Source: Thermocrispum municipale DSM 44069
GTDB taxonomy: Bacteria > Actinomycetota > Actinomycetes > Mycobacteriales > Pseudonocardiaceae
Assembly (NCBI RefSeq): GCF_000427825.1
Contig: NZ_ATYT01000004.1
Span: forward strand, 320,778 to 384,777
Length of the DNA stretch: 64,000 nt
Direction of reading: 5' to 3'
In this document: one piece after another, positions 48,014 through 57,148 of the stretch
Layout: every line of letters begins with the position of its first letter
How positions within the stretch are numbered: position 1 is the first letter of the stretch
The notes under the pieces: generated by a model
The model's database searches: none
Told to the model about the DNA's origin: nothing
Seen by the model: only the letters and a program-made list of their open reading frames with translations
Position numbers and translations under genes: made by a program

Positions 48014-49306
48014 ATGCCCACTCGTCGGGGGATGGCGGCGGCCGCAGCGCTCGCCGCCGGTGTCGCGGTGCTCCTCCCCCTCGCCGGTCCGGCCGGTGCG
48101 GCCGACCAGCAAGCCGCCGGGGACATCGTCACCTACACCGTCACTGGCCTGGACAGCGTCGCCGAACGGACCGCCGTCGCCCGCTCCGGCGTCGATGTGC
48201 TGAGCGCCGAACACGGCACGATGACCGTGCGCGCCACCCAAGAGCAGGCCGCCGAGCTGCGCGCGGCCGGGCACGAACTGATCACCATGGCCGACGTCCG
48301 CAAGCAGCTGCGCGAACTCAGCGCGGCCAAGAAGCCGGGTGACTTCCCGGAGGACGACGCGGACTACCACAACTACGACGAGATGGTCGCGGAGATCACC
48401 AAGGCCGCCGAGGACCACGGCGACCTGGTGTCCATCAGCTCGATCGGCACGTCCTACGAGGGCAGGGACATCCCGCTGGTGAAGATCAGCGACAACGTGG
48501 ACACCGACGAGGACGAGCCCGAGGTGCTGTTCACCTGCAACATGCACGCGCGCGAGCACCTGACCACCGAGATGTGCCTGCGCATCATCAACCGCTACAC
48601 CGACGACTACGCGTCCGACGAGAAGATCAAGGCGTTGGTGGACACCGCGGAGATCTGGGTCGTCCCGCAGGTCAACCCGGACGGCATCGAGTACGACATC
48701 GCCACCGGCGAGTACCAGGGCTGGCGCAAGTCCCGGAAGCCGAACGAGGGCAGCTCGGCCGTCGGCACCGACATCAACCGGAACTTCTCCTACCAGTGGG
48801 GCTGCTGCAACGGCTCGAGCGGCAACCCGGCGTCGGAGACCTACCGTGGCGCCGAGGCGCTGGACCAGCCGGAGTCCAAGCAGATCACCGAGTTCGTCGA
48901 CTCCCGGGTGGTCGACGGCGAGCAGCAGATCAAGGGCCACATCGACTTCCACACGTTCAGCGAGCTGGTGCTGTGGCCGTACGGCTACACCACCGACGAC
49001 ACCGACGAGGGCATGACCGAGGAAGAAGCGGCCCGGTTCCGCGACGTCGGCACCCGGATGGCCGAGACCAACGGCTACACCCCGCAGCAGTCCAGCGACC
49101 TCTACATCACCGATGGCGACATCAACGACTGGATGTGGGGCGAGCACAAGATCCTCAGCTTCTGCTTCGAGATGTACCCGTCCAGCGGCGGCATCGACGG
49201 CTTCTACCCGCCCGACGAGGTGATCGAGCGGGAGACCAGCCGCAACGACGAAGCGGTGGAGATCCTGCTCGAGGAGGTAGGCGCAGGCGGCGACACGACA
49301 GGCTGA
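48014..49306 (+). CDS. Secreted M14 zinc carboxypeptidase
   Basis: The 430-residue protein starts at ATG 48014 behind GGAGG (48005-48009) with a Sec signal peptide cleaved near AGA-AD (residue 29). A propeptide-like region to about residue 115 is followed by the M14 domain: zinc ligands H178, E181 (NMHAREH) and H313 (HIDFHTF), and the general base E386 (CFEMYP). DINRNFSYQWG supplies the substrate carboxylate-binding NR motif. It is of the carboxypeptidase T/SG type that trims C-terminal residues of extracellular peptides. A terminator follows. Confidence 0.95.
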   Translation: MPTRRGMAAAAALAAGVAVLLPLAGPAGAADQQAAGDIVTYTVTGLDSVAERTAVARSGVDVLSAEHGTMTVRATQEQAAELRAAGHELITMADVRKQLRELSAAKKPGDFPEDDADYHNYDEMVAEITKAAEDHGDLVSISSIGTSYEGRDIPLVKISDNVDTDEDEPEVLFTCNMHAREHLTTEMCLRIINRYTDDYASDEKIKALVDTAEIWVVPQVNPDGIEYDIATGEYQGWRKSRKPNEGSSAVGTDINRNFSYQWGCCNGSSGNPASETYRGAEALDQPESKQITEFVDSRVVDGEQQIKGHIDFHTFSELVLWPYGYTTDDTDEGMTEEEAARFRDVGTRMAETNGYTPQQSSDLYITDGDINDWMWGEHKILSFCFEMYPSSGGIDGFYPPDEVIERETSRNDEAVEILLEEVGAGGDTTG

Positions 49307-49322
49307 TCTCCGCGCGACGGAC

Positions 49323-49365
49323 GTGGCCCCGATCACCAATCCCAGACAGCGGTGATCGGGGCCAC
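49323..49365 (+). terminator. Terminator after carboxypeptidase gene
   Basis: A perfect 15-bp stem (49323-49337 with 49351-49365) with a 13-nt loop. Confidence 0.8.
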
Positions 49366-49401
49366 ACTCCGTTCGCGGCTCGGTGTGGTCGAATGAGGCG
49401 C

Positions 49402-50364
49402 ATGCGAGCCGTGCACATCGAGACCCTGGACGGACCCGCCGCGGTGCGGGTGGTGGACATCGACGAACCGGAGCCTGCCGAAGGCCAGGTACTGGTCGAC
49501 GTTCATGCGGCGGGCGTGACGTTCCCCGAGGTCCTGCAGAGCAAAGGGCTGTACCAGATCCAGCCCGAGTTGCCGTTCGTGCCGGGCTCGGAGGTGGCCG
49601 GCACGGTGCGTTCGGCGCCGGAGGGCTCCGGGTTGAGCGTCGGCCAGCGGGTGGCCGCGTTCCCCGGCATCGGTGGCTTCGCCGAGACGGTCGTGGTCGA
49701 CCCCCGCCAGGTCTTCCGGATCCCGGACGAGATGAGCTTCGAGACCGCCGCCGCGATCCCGATGAACGTGCTGACCTCGCACTTCGCGCTGGTCCAGCGC
49801 GGGCGGCTGCAAGCGGGCGAGATCGTGCTGGTGCACGGCGCCGCGGGCGGGATCGGCACCGCGTCGATCCAGCTGGCCAAGGTGCTCGGCGCGCGGGTCG
49901 TCGCCGTGGTGTCCAGTGACGCGAAGGCGCAGATCGCGCGGGACGCGGGCGCGGACGACGTGGTACGGGTCGACGGGTTCAAGGACGCGGTCAAGGAGCT
50001 GACCGGCGGCGTGGACGTCGTCGTCGACCCGGTCGGCGGGGACCGGTTCATCGACTCGCTGCGCTGCCTGCGCCCGGAGGGCAGGCTGCTGGTCATCGGC
50101 TTCACCGGTGGCGAGATCCCCACCGTGAAGGTCAACCGGCTGCTGCTGAACAACACCGCGGTGATCGGTGTCGGCTGGGGGCACTACTGGATGCCGCACC
50201 CGGAGTACCTGCAGCGGCAGTGGGACGAGCTGTGGCCCCACCTGTCCGCGGGCGCGCTCGACCCGCTGATCGGTTCGCGGTTCCCGTTGTCCGAGGCCGG
50301 CAAGGCCTTGCAGACGCTGGACGAGCGCGCCGCGCTGGGCAAGGTGGTGCTAGACGTCCGCTGA
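49402..50364 (+). CDS. NADPH:quinone oxidoreductase family protein
   Basis: The 320-residue medium-chain reductase has PGSEVAGTVRSAPEGSG in the GroES-like domain and the Rossmann motif VHGAAGGIGTASIQLAK near 145; there are no zinc-site cysteines. It resembles QorB-type NADPH:quinone reductases of actinomycetes. ATG 49402 follows GAGGCGC; ATG 49393 is possible. Its 3' end overlaps that of the convergent SRPBCC gene by 15 nt. Confidence 0.92.
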   Translation: MRAVHIETLDGPAAVRVVDIDEPEPAEGQVLVDVHAAGVTFPEVLQSKGLYQIQPELPFVPGSEVAGTVRSAPEGSGLSVGQRVAAFPGIGGFAETVVVDPRQVFRIPDEMSFETAAAIPMNVLTSHFALVQRGRLQAGEIVLVHGAAGGIGTASIQLAKVLGARVVAVVSSDAKAQIARDAGADDVVRVDGFKDAVKELTGGVDVVVDPVGGDRFIDSLRCLRPEGRLLVIGFTGGEIPTVKVNRLLLNNTAVIGVGWGHYWMPHPEYLQRQWDELWPHLSAGALDPLIGSRFPLSEAGKALQTLDERAALGKVVLDVR

Positions 50365-50838
50365 GTCGGCGGCCTGCCGCTCGGCGTAGGACTTCAGCCG
50401 CTGCAACGAGCGCTCGATGTTGCGTTGGTTGTGCGAGTCGCGGTCGCCCACGCCCAGGATGTAGCGGTTGACCAACACCGTCGGCAGGTCCGGCGCGAGG
50501 CGGCGGGTGCTCTCGGTGACCCGGCAGCCCTGCTCGGTCGGCTCGATCTCGTAGCTCCACACCGCGGTCGGCACGCCGAGCAGGCTGACCCGGAAGGCGA
50601 AGCGACGCCCTTCGGTCGCCTCGGTCACCGTGCACGTCATCGCCCACTTGCGGCCTTTGTGCTTGTTGACGCCGCGGAATTTCGCGCCGACGGCGGGACC
50701 GGTCGCGTCGCCCAGCCAGGCGCACCGCTGGGTCTCTTCGGCCCACTCCGCGATGCTGGTCACGTCGGACACGATGCGGTAGACCAGCTCCGGGGGCGCG
50801 GCGATGTCGATCGAACTTTGCGCGGTCGGCTCTGCCAC
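50350..50838 (-). CDS. SRPBCC (START-like) family protein
   Basis: The 162-residue protein begins with the SRPBCC pattern SSIDIAAPPELVYRIVSDV and has WSYEIEPTEQGCRVTES, forming the helix-grip fold that encloses hydrophobic ligands (polyketide cyclase/dehydrase group). No catalytic residues are evident, so ligand binding or lipid transfer is as likely as catalysis. Divergent from the M20 peptidase gene. Confidence 0.88.
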   Translation of the reverse strand: MAEPTAQSSIDIAAPPELVYRIVSDVTSIAEWAEETQRCAWLGDATGPAVGAKFRGVNKHKGRKWAMTCTVTEATEGRRFAFRVSLLGVPTAVWSYEIEPTEQGCRVTESTRRLAPDLPTVLVNRYILGVGDRDSHNQRNIERSLQRLKSYAERQAADSADV

Positions 50839-50888
50839 GGCATCTCCTTCGTTCGTTGGTTTCTCACCCTAGTGGCAGGATCGCAAGC

Positions 50889-52241
50889 ATGGCCGAGCTC
50901 GATCACCCGCAGTCCGATCTCGAGCCCGCTGCCGCCCGGCTCGCTGAGGCCGTTCGCTACCGCACGGTGTCCTACGAAGAGCGCGAACGTATCGAGGACG
51001 ACCAGTTCGCCGCGTTCGGTGAGTTCCTGGAGCGCATGTATCCGCGGGTGCACGCCGAGCTCGAACTGCGCGTCGTCGGGCACAGCAGGCTCTACCGGTG
51101 GGCCGGGCGGGAGGACGGCGCTCCCGCCGCCCTGCTGCTGGCTCATCAGGACGTCGTCCCGGTCGACGACGAACCCAGCTGGACGTACCCGCCGTTCGAC
51201 GGCGTCATCGCCGACGGGCACGTGTGGGGTCGCGGGACGATCGACGACAAGTCGCGCGTGCTGGCCACGCTGGAAGCGGTCGAAGCTGCCCTGGCGGACG
51301 GCTGGCGACCTCGGCGCACGGTGTATCTGGCCTTCGGCCATGACGAGGAGATCGGCGGTGAGCACGGCGCGGCCAAGGTGGCGGAGCTGCTCGCCGCCGA
51401 GGGCGTGATGGCCGACTTCGTGCTGGACGAGGGCGGCGTGATCGGTGTCGGGCTGATCGACGGCGTGCCGGTGCCGACCGCGACCATCATGGTCGGCGAG
51501 AAGGGTTTCGTGACCGTGCGGCTGTCCACGTCGGACGTCGGCGGGCATGCGTCGATGCCGCCGCGCCGCACGGCCGTGGGGAGGCTGGCGCGAGCGGTCG
51601 CCGCCCTCCAGGACAAACCGATGCCGCTCCGCGTGACCGAACCCGTGCGGGAGATGGTTGCCCGAGTCGCTCCGTACCTTCCGGGTGTGCGGGGCACGTT
51701 GCTCGCCAAGGTGGCGAAATGGGACAAGGCACTGGCCCGAGTGCTGGCCATGCGTCCCCAGACCGCCTCCTTGGTGCGCACGACGACGGCGCCGACGGTC
51801 ATCCGCGGCGGAGTGAAGCCGAACGTCCTGCCGCAGACGGCGGAAGCCTTCGTGAACTTCCGCATCCTGCACGGCGACACCGTCGACGACGTGCTGGCGC
51901 ACTGCCGCCGAGTGGTCCGGGACAAGCAGGTCTCGGTGGAGCTGGCGCCCGGTGAGCGCGCGGAGCCCTCGCCGGTGTCCTCCACCGACAGCCCGCACTT
52001 CCGGCTGCTCGGCGAGCTGACCACGGCGGTTGTCCCGGAGGCTGCGGTCACCACCGGGCTGGTGCCCGGAGCCACGGACGCCCGGCACTACCACCGCGTC
52101 GCCCGCGAGCGCTTCGGCTTCGCCCCGATCCTGATGGACAGCACGGAGCTGGACCGCATTCACGGCACCGACGAACGGCTCTCGCTGGACAACTACGCCA
52201 GGCTGATCAGGTTCACCGGGCAGTTGCTGCGCCGGTTGTGA
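50889..52241 (+). CDS. M20 family metallopeptidase (PM20D1/carboxypeptidase S-like)
   Basis: The 450-residue protein has the dinuclear zinc site of M20: LLAHQDVVPVD (His ligand and Asp), GRGTIDDK (bridging Asp), GHDEEIGGEHG (catalytic Glu and ligand), DEGG, and RIHGTDERL near the C-terminus. The dimerisation insert (about 205-330) is present. The similarity to PM20D1/Cps1-type enzymes suggests hydrolysis of N-acyl amino acids or dipeptides. ATG 50889 follows AGGATCG weakly. Confidence 0.93.
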   Translation: MAELDHPQSDLEPAAARLAEAVRYRTVSYEERERIEDDQFAAFGEFLERMYPRVHAELELRVVGHSRLYRWAGREDGAPAALLLAHQDVVPVDDEPSWTYPPFDGVIADGHVWGRGTIDDKSRVLATLEAVEAALADGWRPRRTVYLAFGHDEEIGGEHGAAKVAELLAAEGVMADFVLDEGGVIGVGLIDGVPVPTATIMVGEKGFVTVRLSTSDVGGHASMPPRRTAVGRLARAVAALQDKPMPLRVTEPVREMVARVAPYLPGVRGTLLAKVAKWDKALARVLAMRPQTASLVRTTTAPTVIRGGVKPNVLPQTAEAFVNFRILHGDTVDDVLAHCRRVVRDKQVSVELAPGERAEPSPVSSTDSPHFRLLGELTTAVVPEAAVTTGLVPGATDARHYHRVARERFGFAPILMDSTELDRIHGTDERLSLDNYARLIRFTGQLLRRL

Positions 52242-52287
52242 TCGTGGCCTGTGCCACGTCGGCACGGCGGGCACGGTGACCCTGGCG

Positions 52288-52293
52288 TAGCTT
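52288..52293 (+). promoter_or_regulatory. -10 box TAGCTT, probable leaderless start at 52300
   Basis: TAGCTT ends 6 nt before the GTG at 52300; no Shine-Dalgarno is seen. Confidence 0.45.
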
Positions 52294-52299
52294 GCGACC

Positions 52300-53055
52300 G
52301 TGACCTGGTGGGAAGCGGTCTTGATTTTCATTGCCGGCCTGTGGGCGGGCACCATCAACACCGTCGTCGGATCCGGCACGTTGGTGACGTTCCCGGTGCT
52401 GGTGACGGTGGGCTTCCCTCCGGTGACGGCCACGACGTCGAACGCCATCGGGCTGATCTCCGGCACCATCTCCGGGTCGATCGGCTACCGCCGCGAGCTG
52501 GCCGGTCAGCGCGGCCGGGTGCTGCGGCTCGGGGTGGCGTCGATGATCGGCGCCACGCTCGGCACGGTGCTGTTGCTGTCGCTGCCGCCGAAGGCCTTCG
52601 AGACGATCGTGCCCGCGCTGATCATCTTTGCGCTGGTCCTGGTCGTCGTGCAGCCGCGGCTGACCGCGTGGCTGAACGCCCGGCGCGAGAACCACAAGGA
52701 GCACGGCGGCGCCGCCATGTGGATCGGGACGCTGCTGGTCGGCATCTACGGCGGCTATTTCACCGCGGCGCAGGGCATCATGCTGATCGCAATCGCCGGG
52801 CTGTTCCTGTCCGAACCCCTCCAGCGGTTGAACGCGCTGAAGAACGTGCTGGCCGCGGTGGTCAACACCGTCGCGGGGATCATCTACGCGTTCGTCGCGC
52901 CGGTCAGCTGGCAAGTGGTGGCGATCATCGCGGTGAGCTCCACCGTGGGCGGGATGATCGGCGCGAAGATCGGCCGCCGGTTCCCGCCCCGGGTGCTGCG
53001 CGGCGTGATCGTGGTCGTCGGCCTGGCCGCGGTGGTCAAGCTCCTGCTTGACTGA
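52300..53055 (+). CDS. TauE/SafE family permease
   Basis: The 251-residue membrane protein has two internal repeats, each with the family's [19 protein letters not shown] / [16 protein letters not shown] glycine-rich element, and about eight helices. TauE/SafE members export sulfite, sulfoacetate or other organic anions; the substrate here is not evident. The last 20 nt overlap the convergent aminotransferase gene. Confidence 0.92.
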   Translation: MTWWEAVLIFIAGLWAGTINTVVGSGTLVTFPVLVTVGFPPVTATTSNAIGLISGTISGSIGYRRELAGQRGRVLRLGVASMIGATLGTVLLLSLPPKAFETIVPALIIFALVLVVVQPRLTAWLNARRENHKEHGGAAMWIGTLLVGIYGGYFTAAQGIMLIAIAGLFLSEPLQRLNALKNVLAAVVNTVAGIIYAFVAPVSWQVVAIIAVSSTVGGMIGAKIGRRFPPRVLRGVIVVVGLAAVVKLLLD

Positions 53056-54097
53056 ACGACCGCGCGGCCGCCAGGAACGCGTCGTTCTCCTCGGGGGTGC
53101 CGATGGTCACCCGCGCGCCGTCACCGACGAACGGCCGCACCACGACCTTGCCGGCCAGCGCGTGTTCGGCGAAGGCCGCGGTCCGCTCCCCCAGCGGCAG
53201 CCACACGAAGTTCGCCTGCGTCTCCGGAATCGGGTAGCCGGCGGCGATCAGCCCGTCCCGGACCCTGCTGCGCTCGGCGACGACCTGCGCCACGCGTGCC
53301 ATCAGTTCCTCGGCGGCGTCCAGTGACGCCAGCGCGGCCGCCTGGGCCAGCGAGCTGACGCTGAACGGCACGTAGACCTTGCGCACGGCCGCGGTGACCT
53401 TCGGGTTCGACACCAGGTAACCCACTCGCAGACCGGCCAGGCCATACGCCTTGGAGAACGTGCGCAGAACGGCCACGTTGTCCCGGCCTTCCAACAACTC
53501 GATGCCGTCCGGCACGTCCACGTCGGTGACGTACTCGCGGTAGGCCTCGTCCAGCGCGACCAGCACACCCTCCGGCACCGCGTCCAGGAAACGCACCAGC
53601 TCGTCGCGGCGCACCACCGTGCCGGTCGGGTTGTTCGGGTTGCAGACGAAGACCACGCGCGTGCGCGGCGTGATGGCCGCCAGCATCGCGTCGAGGTCGT
53701 GCACGTGGTTGTCGTCCAGCGGCACCGTGACCTGCTTGGCGCCGACGACCTGCGTGATGATCGGGTACGCCTCGAACGAACGCCACGCGAACAGCACCTC
53801 GTCGCCCGGCTCGCACATCGCCTGGATCAGCTGCTGGCACAGCGACACCGAACCGCAGCCGACGGCGACCTGGTCCTGCTCGACCCCCAGCTTGTCGGCC
53901 AGCCGTCCGATGAGCGTCCACGCGCCCATGTCGGGGTAGCGGTTGACTCCTTCCGCGGCTTCCGCGATCACGCGCACCACGCTCGGCAGCGGGCCGTCCG
54001 GCGACTCGTTGCTGGCCAGCTTGATCGCCCCTGGCACGGACTTGCCGGGCACGTAGTTGGGCAGCGTGTCCAGATCGGTTCGCGGGGTGACGGGCAT
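53036..54097 (-). CDS. pat: Aromatic amino acid aminotransferase (HisC2/Pat type)
   Basis: The 353-residue fold-type I PLP enzyme has the N-terminal pattern [21 protein letters not shown] followed by [11 protein letters not shown], characteristic of Pat (phenylalanine/histidinol-phosphate aminotransferase subgroup; Rv3772 is the same length). The PLP lysine is in [16 protein letters not shown], with CNPNNPTGT and LDEAYREYV contacting the cofactor. It transaminates aromatic amino acids, possibly also histidinol phosphate. ATG 54097 follows AAGGAG by 8 nt. Single gene. Confidence 0.93.
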   Translation of the reverse strand: MPVTPRTDLDTLPNYVPGKSVPGAIKLASNESPDGPLPSVVRVIAEAAEGVNRYPDMGAWTLIGRLADKLGVEQDQVAVGCGSVSLCQQLIQAMCEPGDEVLFAWRSFEAYPIITQVVGAKQVTVPLDDNHVHDLDAMLAAITPRTRVVFVCNPNNPTGTVVRRDELVRFLDAVPEGVLVALDEAYREYVTDVDVPDGIELLEGRDNVAVLRTFSKAYGLAGLRVGYLVSNPKVTAAVRKVYVPFSVSSLAQAAALASLDAAEELMARVAQVVAERSRVRDGLIAAGYPIPETQANFVWLPLGERTAAFAEHALAGKVVVRPFVGDGARVTIGTPEENDAFLAAARSFSQAGA

Positions 54098-54304
54098 CGA
54101 CAAGACTCCTTGGGGTCTAGGTGCGGGCATGACGGTCCCATGGTGTGGGCGCCGTCGTGTGGTCGGTCGGTGGCTTGAGGCTAACGCGCCGCGGGCCGTG
54201 GAGGAATTCCGGCAAAAGTCCTTTCTCCCCCGCTGCGACTGGGTACCGTGTGTGCAGCGTCCGATCGGATCAGGCGCTGCTAGGACAGGGGGTGGCTTCG
54301 CAGC
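54098..54304. promoter_or_regulatory. Divergent region pat / type VII accessory operon
   Basis: 207 nt of intergenic sequence carrying promoters for both directions; no clear box or operator was recognised beyond the AAGGAG of pat and a weak GGGGGTGG before 54305. Confidence 0.35.
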
Positions 54305-54919
54305 ATGAGCGAAGACGAGTTCCGCTTGATGGCGGCCGAGGATCCGCCACCGGCGCACCTGGACCCGAGCTACCAGAAGGCTCCCGGAGCGGGCGCGCCC
54401 GTCAGCGCACCGGCGCCGACCCCGGACCCGCAATCGTCCCCGACCCGGCAGCCGCCACCCGAGCCCGCGCCGCAGCGGCCGAACGACCCGGACGAGGCGT
54501 TCGGCAAGGGGTCCGGCATCGACCTGGTTCCGGTCTCGCGGGACATGGCGAAGCTGAAGGACCAGGCCAAGCAGGGCAAACTCCGCCTGGACGAGGACAT
54601 CGCGCGGATGCTCCTGATGGACTTGGTCGCGATCAAGGACAAGGTGGAGAAGATCACCGCGGAGGCCGCCGAGCTGGACGTCCCGCTGCGGCTGGGTGCG
54701 AACTGGGTAGCCGAGACGATGAGCAGGCGGCTGCATTCGGTGGCCGAAGGCGACGACAGCGCCGCGATCCGGGTGTTGAAGCAGTTCGCGATGGTGATCT
54801 CCGACTACGAGGAAGCGGTGCGTGCGGCGGCCCGCCGCTACTACGCCACTGAGGAAGAGCTGCAGGCCGCCATGCACGCGATGGAGCGGAAGGTCGCTGA
54901 CGAGGGGAGCCGGCTGTGA
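54305..54919 (+). CDS. Helical protein of type VII secretion-associated operon
   Basis: The 204-residue product has a Pro-rich disordered N-terminus (to about residue 65), then a helical region with [20 protein letters not shown] and [19 protein letters not shown], ending in a charged helix ([15 protein letters not shown]). No signal peptide. It is the first gene of an operon with a PPE/WXG-like protein and EspG; its stop overlaps the next start as GTGA. By context it is probably a helical partner of the PPE-like protein, comparable to PE/WXG100 partners, though it has no WxG motif. Confidence 0.7.
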   Translation: MSEDEFRLMAAEDPPPAHLDPSYQKAPGAGAPVSAPAPTPDPQSSPTRQPPPEPAPQRPNDPDEAFGKGSGIDLVPVSRDMAKLKDQAKQGKLRLDEDIARMLLMDLVAIKDKVEKITAEAAELDVPLRLGANWVAETMSRRLHSVAEGDDSAAIRVLKQFAMVISDYEEAVRAAARRYYATEEELQAAMHAMERKVADEGSRL

Positions 54920-56265
54920 ACGTCCCCGAGGACAGCGGTGCCCGGTTCGACGGTGGACCCTCGTCCATGGGTATCGCGCCAGGCGGCTGCGTCCGGCCGG
55001 ACTTGCCGCAAGGCGGCGACCCGTGGGACCCGGATGACTGGGACCCTCGGCCGGAGCCACCCAGGCAGTCGTCGATGGGAATCGGCCCCGGTGGTTGTAT
55101 CCCGCCGAATCACTGGCCGAAGGACGACGACGACGTCGGCACGCTGGGTGCCGCCGACTTGAACTCCGACATCGACTGGATGACGTGGAACCACCCGGAG
55201 CTGTACGCGATGGCCACGCAAGGCCTGGATGTCGCGGGAGCGAACGCGGTGGCGGCGAAGTGGGGCGACATCGGCGTCCTGCTGCAGGAGGTCGCCGAGG
55301 ATCTGGAGCGTGCCGCGCGGCGATGTGAACAGGGGTGGGAAGGCTCGGCGGCCGAGCTGGCCCGCGACACCGCGGCGAAGCTGGCGCAGTGGTCCGAGGA
55401 CACCGGGCATCGCGCGCACGAGGCTGGGACGTGCGTGAGCAGGCAGACGGACATCGCGGTGCGCGCCGCCCGCGAGATGCCGGAGCCGGTTCCGCTTCCG
55501 CAGCCGATGCCGCGACCGCTCCCGGAGCCGTCGCCTCGACCGTTCCCGGAGTCTTCGGGTGGGAACGCGGGCAGCGGCAGCACCGTGGCGATGTCCGCGG
55601 GTGACTCCAGCCCGTTCGTCAGCCAGGACCTGGGCAGCGCGAACAAACTGACCGGTGACGTCTTCGGTCCGTTGGAGGAGTCCCGCGCGGCGCACCGGCA
55701 GGCGGCCGAGGTCATGAAGACGATGCAGCACGAGTCGGCCGAGGTGTATTCGACCGTGCCGTGGTTCGCCCCGCCGAAGAAGGAGCAGCCGCCGGAGGAT
55801 CGCGGCCGTCGGCCGGATGACGACGCGAAGCCGAGGACACCGGAAGACCCGCGCAAGTCCGACACCTCGACGTCGTCGACGTCGGGCGTGGGCGCCGTGT
55901 CCGGTGGCGGTGCCGCTGCTGGTGGCGCCGTCGGAGCGCTCGGCGGCGGGGCGCCTGCGGAGAATGCGCCGCGGCTCGGCGGTGGTGCGCTCTCCGGGGT
56001 CGGCGGCAACGCGCCTGGTCCGGCCGGGGCCGGCGCGACGACCGCCCCGGCGGCCAGCGGTGCGGGCGCGGCGCCGCGTGGCATGGGGGCCATGCCGATG
56101 GGTGCCATGGGTGGCGCCGGTGCCGGGCGGTCCGAGGACCAGTCGCGGCAGCGGAAGAGCCCGGTGCTGGGCGAGAAGGGCATGTTCGACCCCGACAGGA
56201 ACGACATCCACCGCAAGCTTCTCGGCGAGGACGTCGACGACGAGATGCCGCGCCGACGGCACTAG
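54916..56265 (+). CDS. PPE/WXG-like type VII secretion substrate with Gly/Pro-rich tail
   Basis: The 449-residue protein has at residues about 90-190 a helix-turn-helix domain of the PPE/WXG type ([17 protein letters not shown]..., turn GWEGSAAEL with W141-E-G143). Before it, a ten-residue motif SSMGIxPGGC occurs twice (16-25 and 52-61). After it come Pro/Arg repeats, a second helical segment, a Gly/Ala-rich low-complexity region and a basic C-terminus EMPRRRH. The downstream EspG supports export by an ESX system. No ESX core genes are in the window, so the secretion machine is elsewhere. Confidence 0.72.
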   Translation: MNVPEDSGARFDGGPSSMGIAPGGCVRPDLPQGGDPWDPDDWDPRPEPPRQSSMGIGPGGCIPPNHWPKDDDDVGTLGAADLNSDIDWMTWNHPELYAMATQGLDVAGANAVAAKWGDIGVLLQEVAEDLERAARRCEQGWEGSAAELARDTAAKLAQWSEDTGHRAHEAGTCVSRQTDIAVRAAREMPEPVPLPQPMPRPLPEPSPRPFPESSGGNAGSGSTVAMSAGDSSPFVSQDLGSANKLTGDVFGPLEESRAAHRQAAEVMKTMQHESAEVYSTVPWFAPPKKEQPPEDRGRRPDDDAKPRTPEDPRKSDTSTSSTSGVGAVSGGGAAAGGAVGALGGGAPAENAPRLGGGALSGVGGNAPGPAGAGATTAPAASGAGAAPRGMGAMPMGAMGGAGAGRSEDQSRQRKSPVLGEKGMFDPDRNDIHRKLLGEDVDDEMPRRRH

Positions 56266-56277
56266 ACCGGAGGACGG

Positions 56278-57051
56278 GTGCGCGACGAGCGAACCGGCTG
56301 GATCGAGCTGCACGCGGCGGAGTTCTTCCTGCTGTGGCGCGGGCTCGATCTCGGGGAGGTGCCGGACTGGCTGGGTATCCCGCATTTCGGCCGCACCCCG
56401 CGGGCCAGGGCGGAGTATTCGGCCGTGGTCGACGAGGCATTGAGCACGCGGGAGCTGGGCACGATCGAGCGGCCCGCCGGTGATCTGGCCGCCCTGCTGC
56501 GGGCGATCACGGAAGCCGAGGTGATGCTCGAGCTTCAGGTCGACACGCAGGAGGCGGCGTTGCGCGCGCTCGGCGGCTTCGGACCGCGGGGCACTGCGGC
56601 CGTGGCGCGGGTGAACACGCAGGTGCGGATCGGCCCGGAGACCAGGGACGGACTGCTGCGCACGATGCTGTTCGAGGTGCCGCCGCCCCTCGGGCCGGGC
56701 AGCGGGATGTCGGCCAACCTGCCGATCGCCGATTTCGACAAGGCGTGCGCGGCCGCCGCGGAGGACGGGGTTGGCGGGTTCGTGGAGACCCTGACCGAGC
56801 TGGGCGTGCGGCGCGAGGAGTGCTTGGTGCTGTCCAAGGCGTTGAGCACGCGCACCGGTGGCGGCCGAGTGAGTGCGCGAGCCCGTGACGGCCGTGGCCG
56901 GTGGCATCGCTCCCCGATCACCGTGTCGTGGCTGGACGCCGAGGACGGCCGGTACGCGCTGCGCACCGAGGGTGAGTGGATGACGGTGAGCCCGGCGGAT
57001 CCGTCACGGTTGATCACCATGGCCGAGGAGATGGTGCAGGTCGTCGTCTGA
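56278..57051 (+). CDS. EspG-family type VII secretion chaperone
   Basis: The 257-residue cytosolic protein resembles EspG (ESAT-6 secretion-associated): an alpha/beta fold starting LHAAEFFLLWRGLDLGEVP, central VMLELQVDTQEAALRAL and a C-terminal part with GRVSARARDGRGRWHRSP and TVSWLDAEDGRYAL. EspG binds the tip of PE-PPE-type dimers and keeps them soluble before export. It starts at GTG 56278, 12 nt after its probable client, and completes the three-gene operon. Confidence 0.85.
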   Translation: MRDERTGWIELHAAEFFLLWRGLDLGEVPDWLGIPHFGRTPRARAEYSAVVDEALSTRELGTIERPAGDLAALLRAITEAEVMLELQVDTQEAALRALGGFGPRGTAAVARVNTQVRIGPETRDGLLRTMLFEVPPPLGPGSGMSANLPIADFDKACAAAAEDGVGGFVETLTELGVRREECLVLSKALSTRTGGGRVSARARDGRGRWHRSPITVSWLDAEDGRYALRTEGEWMTVSPADPSRLITMAEEMVQVVV

Positions 57052-57135
57052 GCCACCGCGTCGCCGGGCGATCAGCACACATTTCCGCTTGCCGTGTGGG
57101 CTCGCCGACCATGGCCTGATCCGCGAGTTTCGCAT

Positions 57136-57141
57136 TACCCT
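57136..57141 (+). promoter_or_regulatory. -10 box TACCCT, probable leaderless start at 57149
   Basis: TACCCT ends 7 nt before the ATG at 57149, without a Shine-Dalgarno. Confidence 0.45.
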
Positions 57142-57148
57142 CCGGGTC

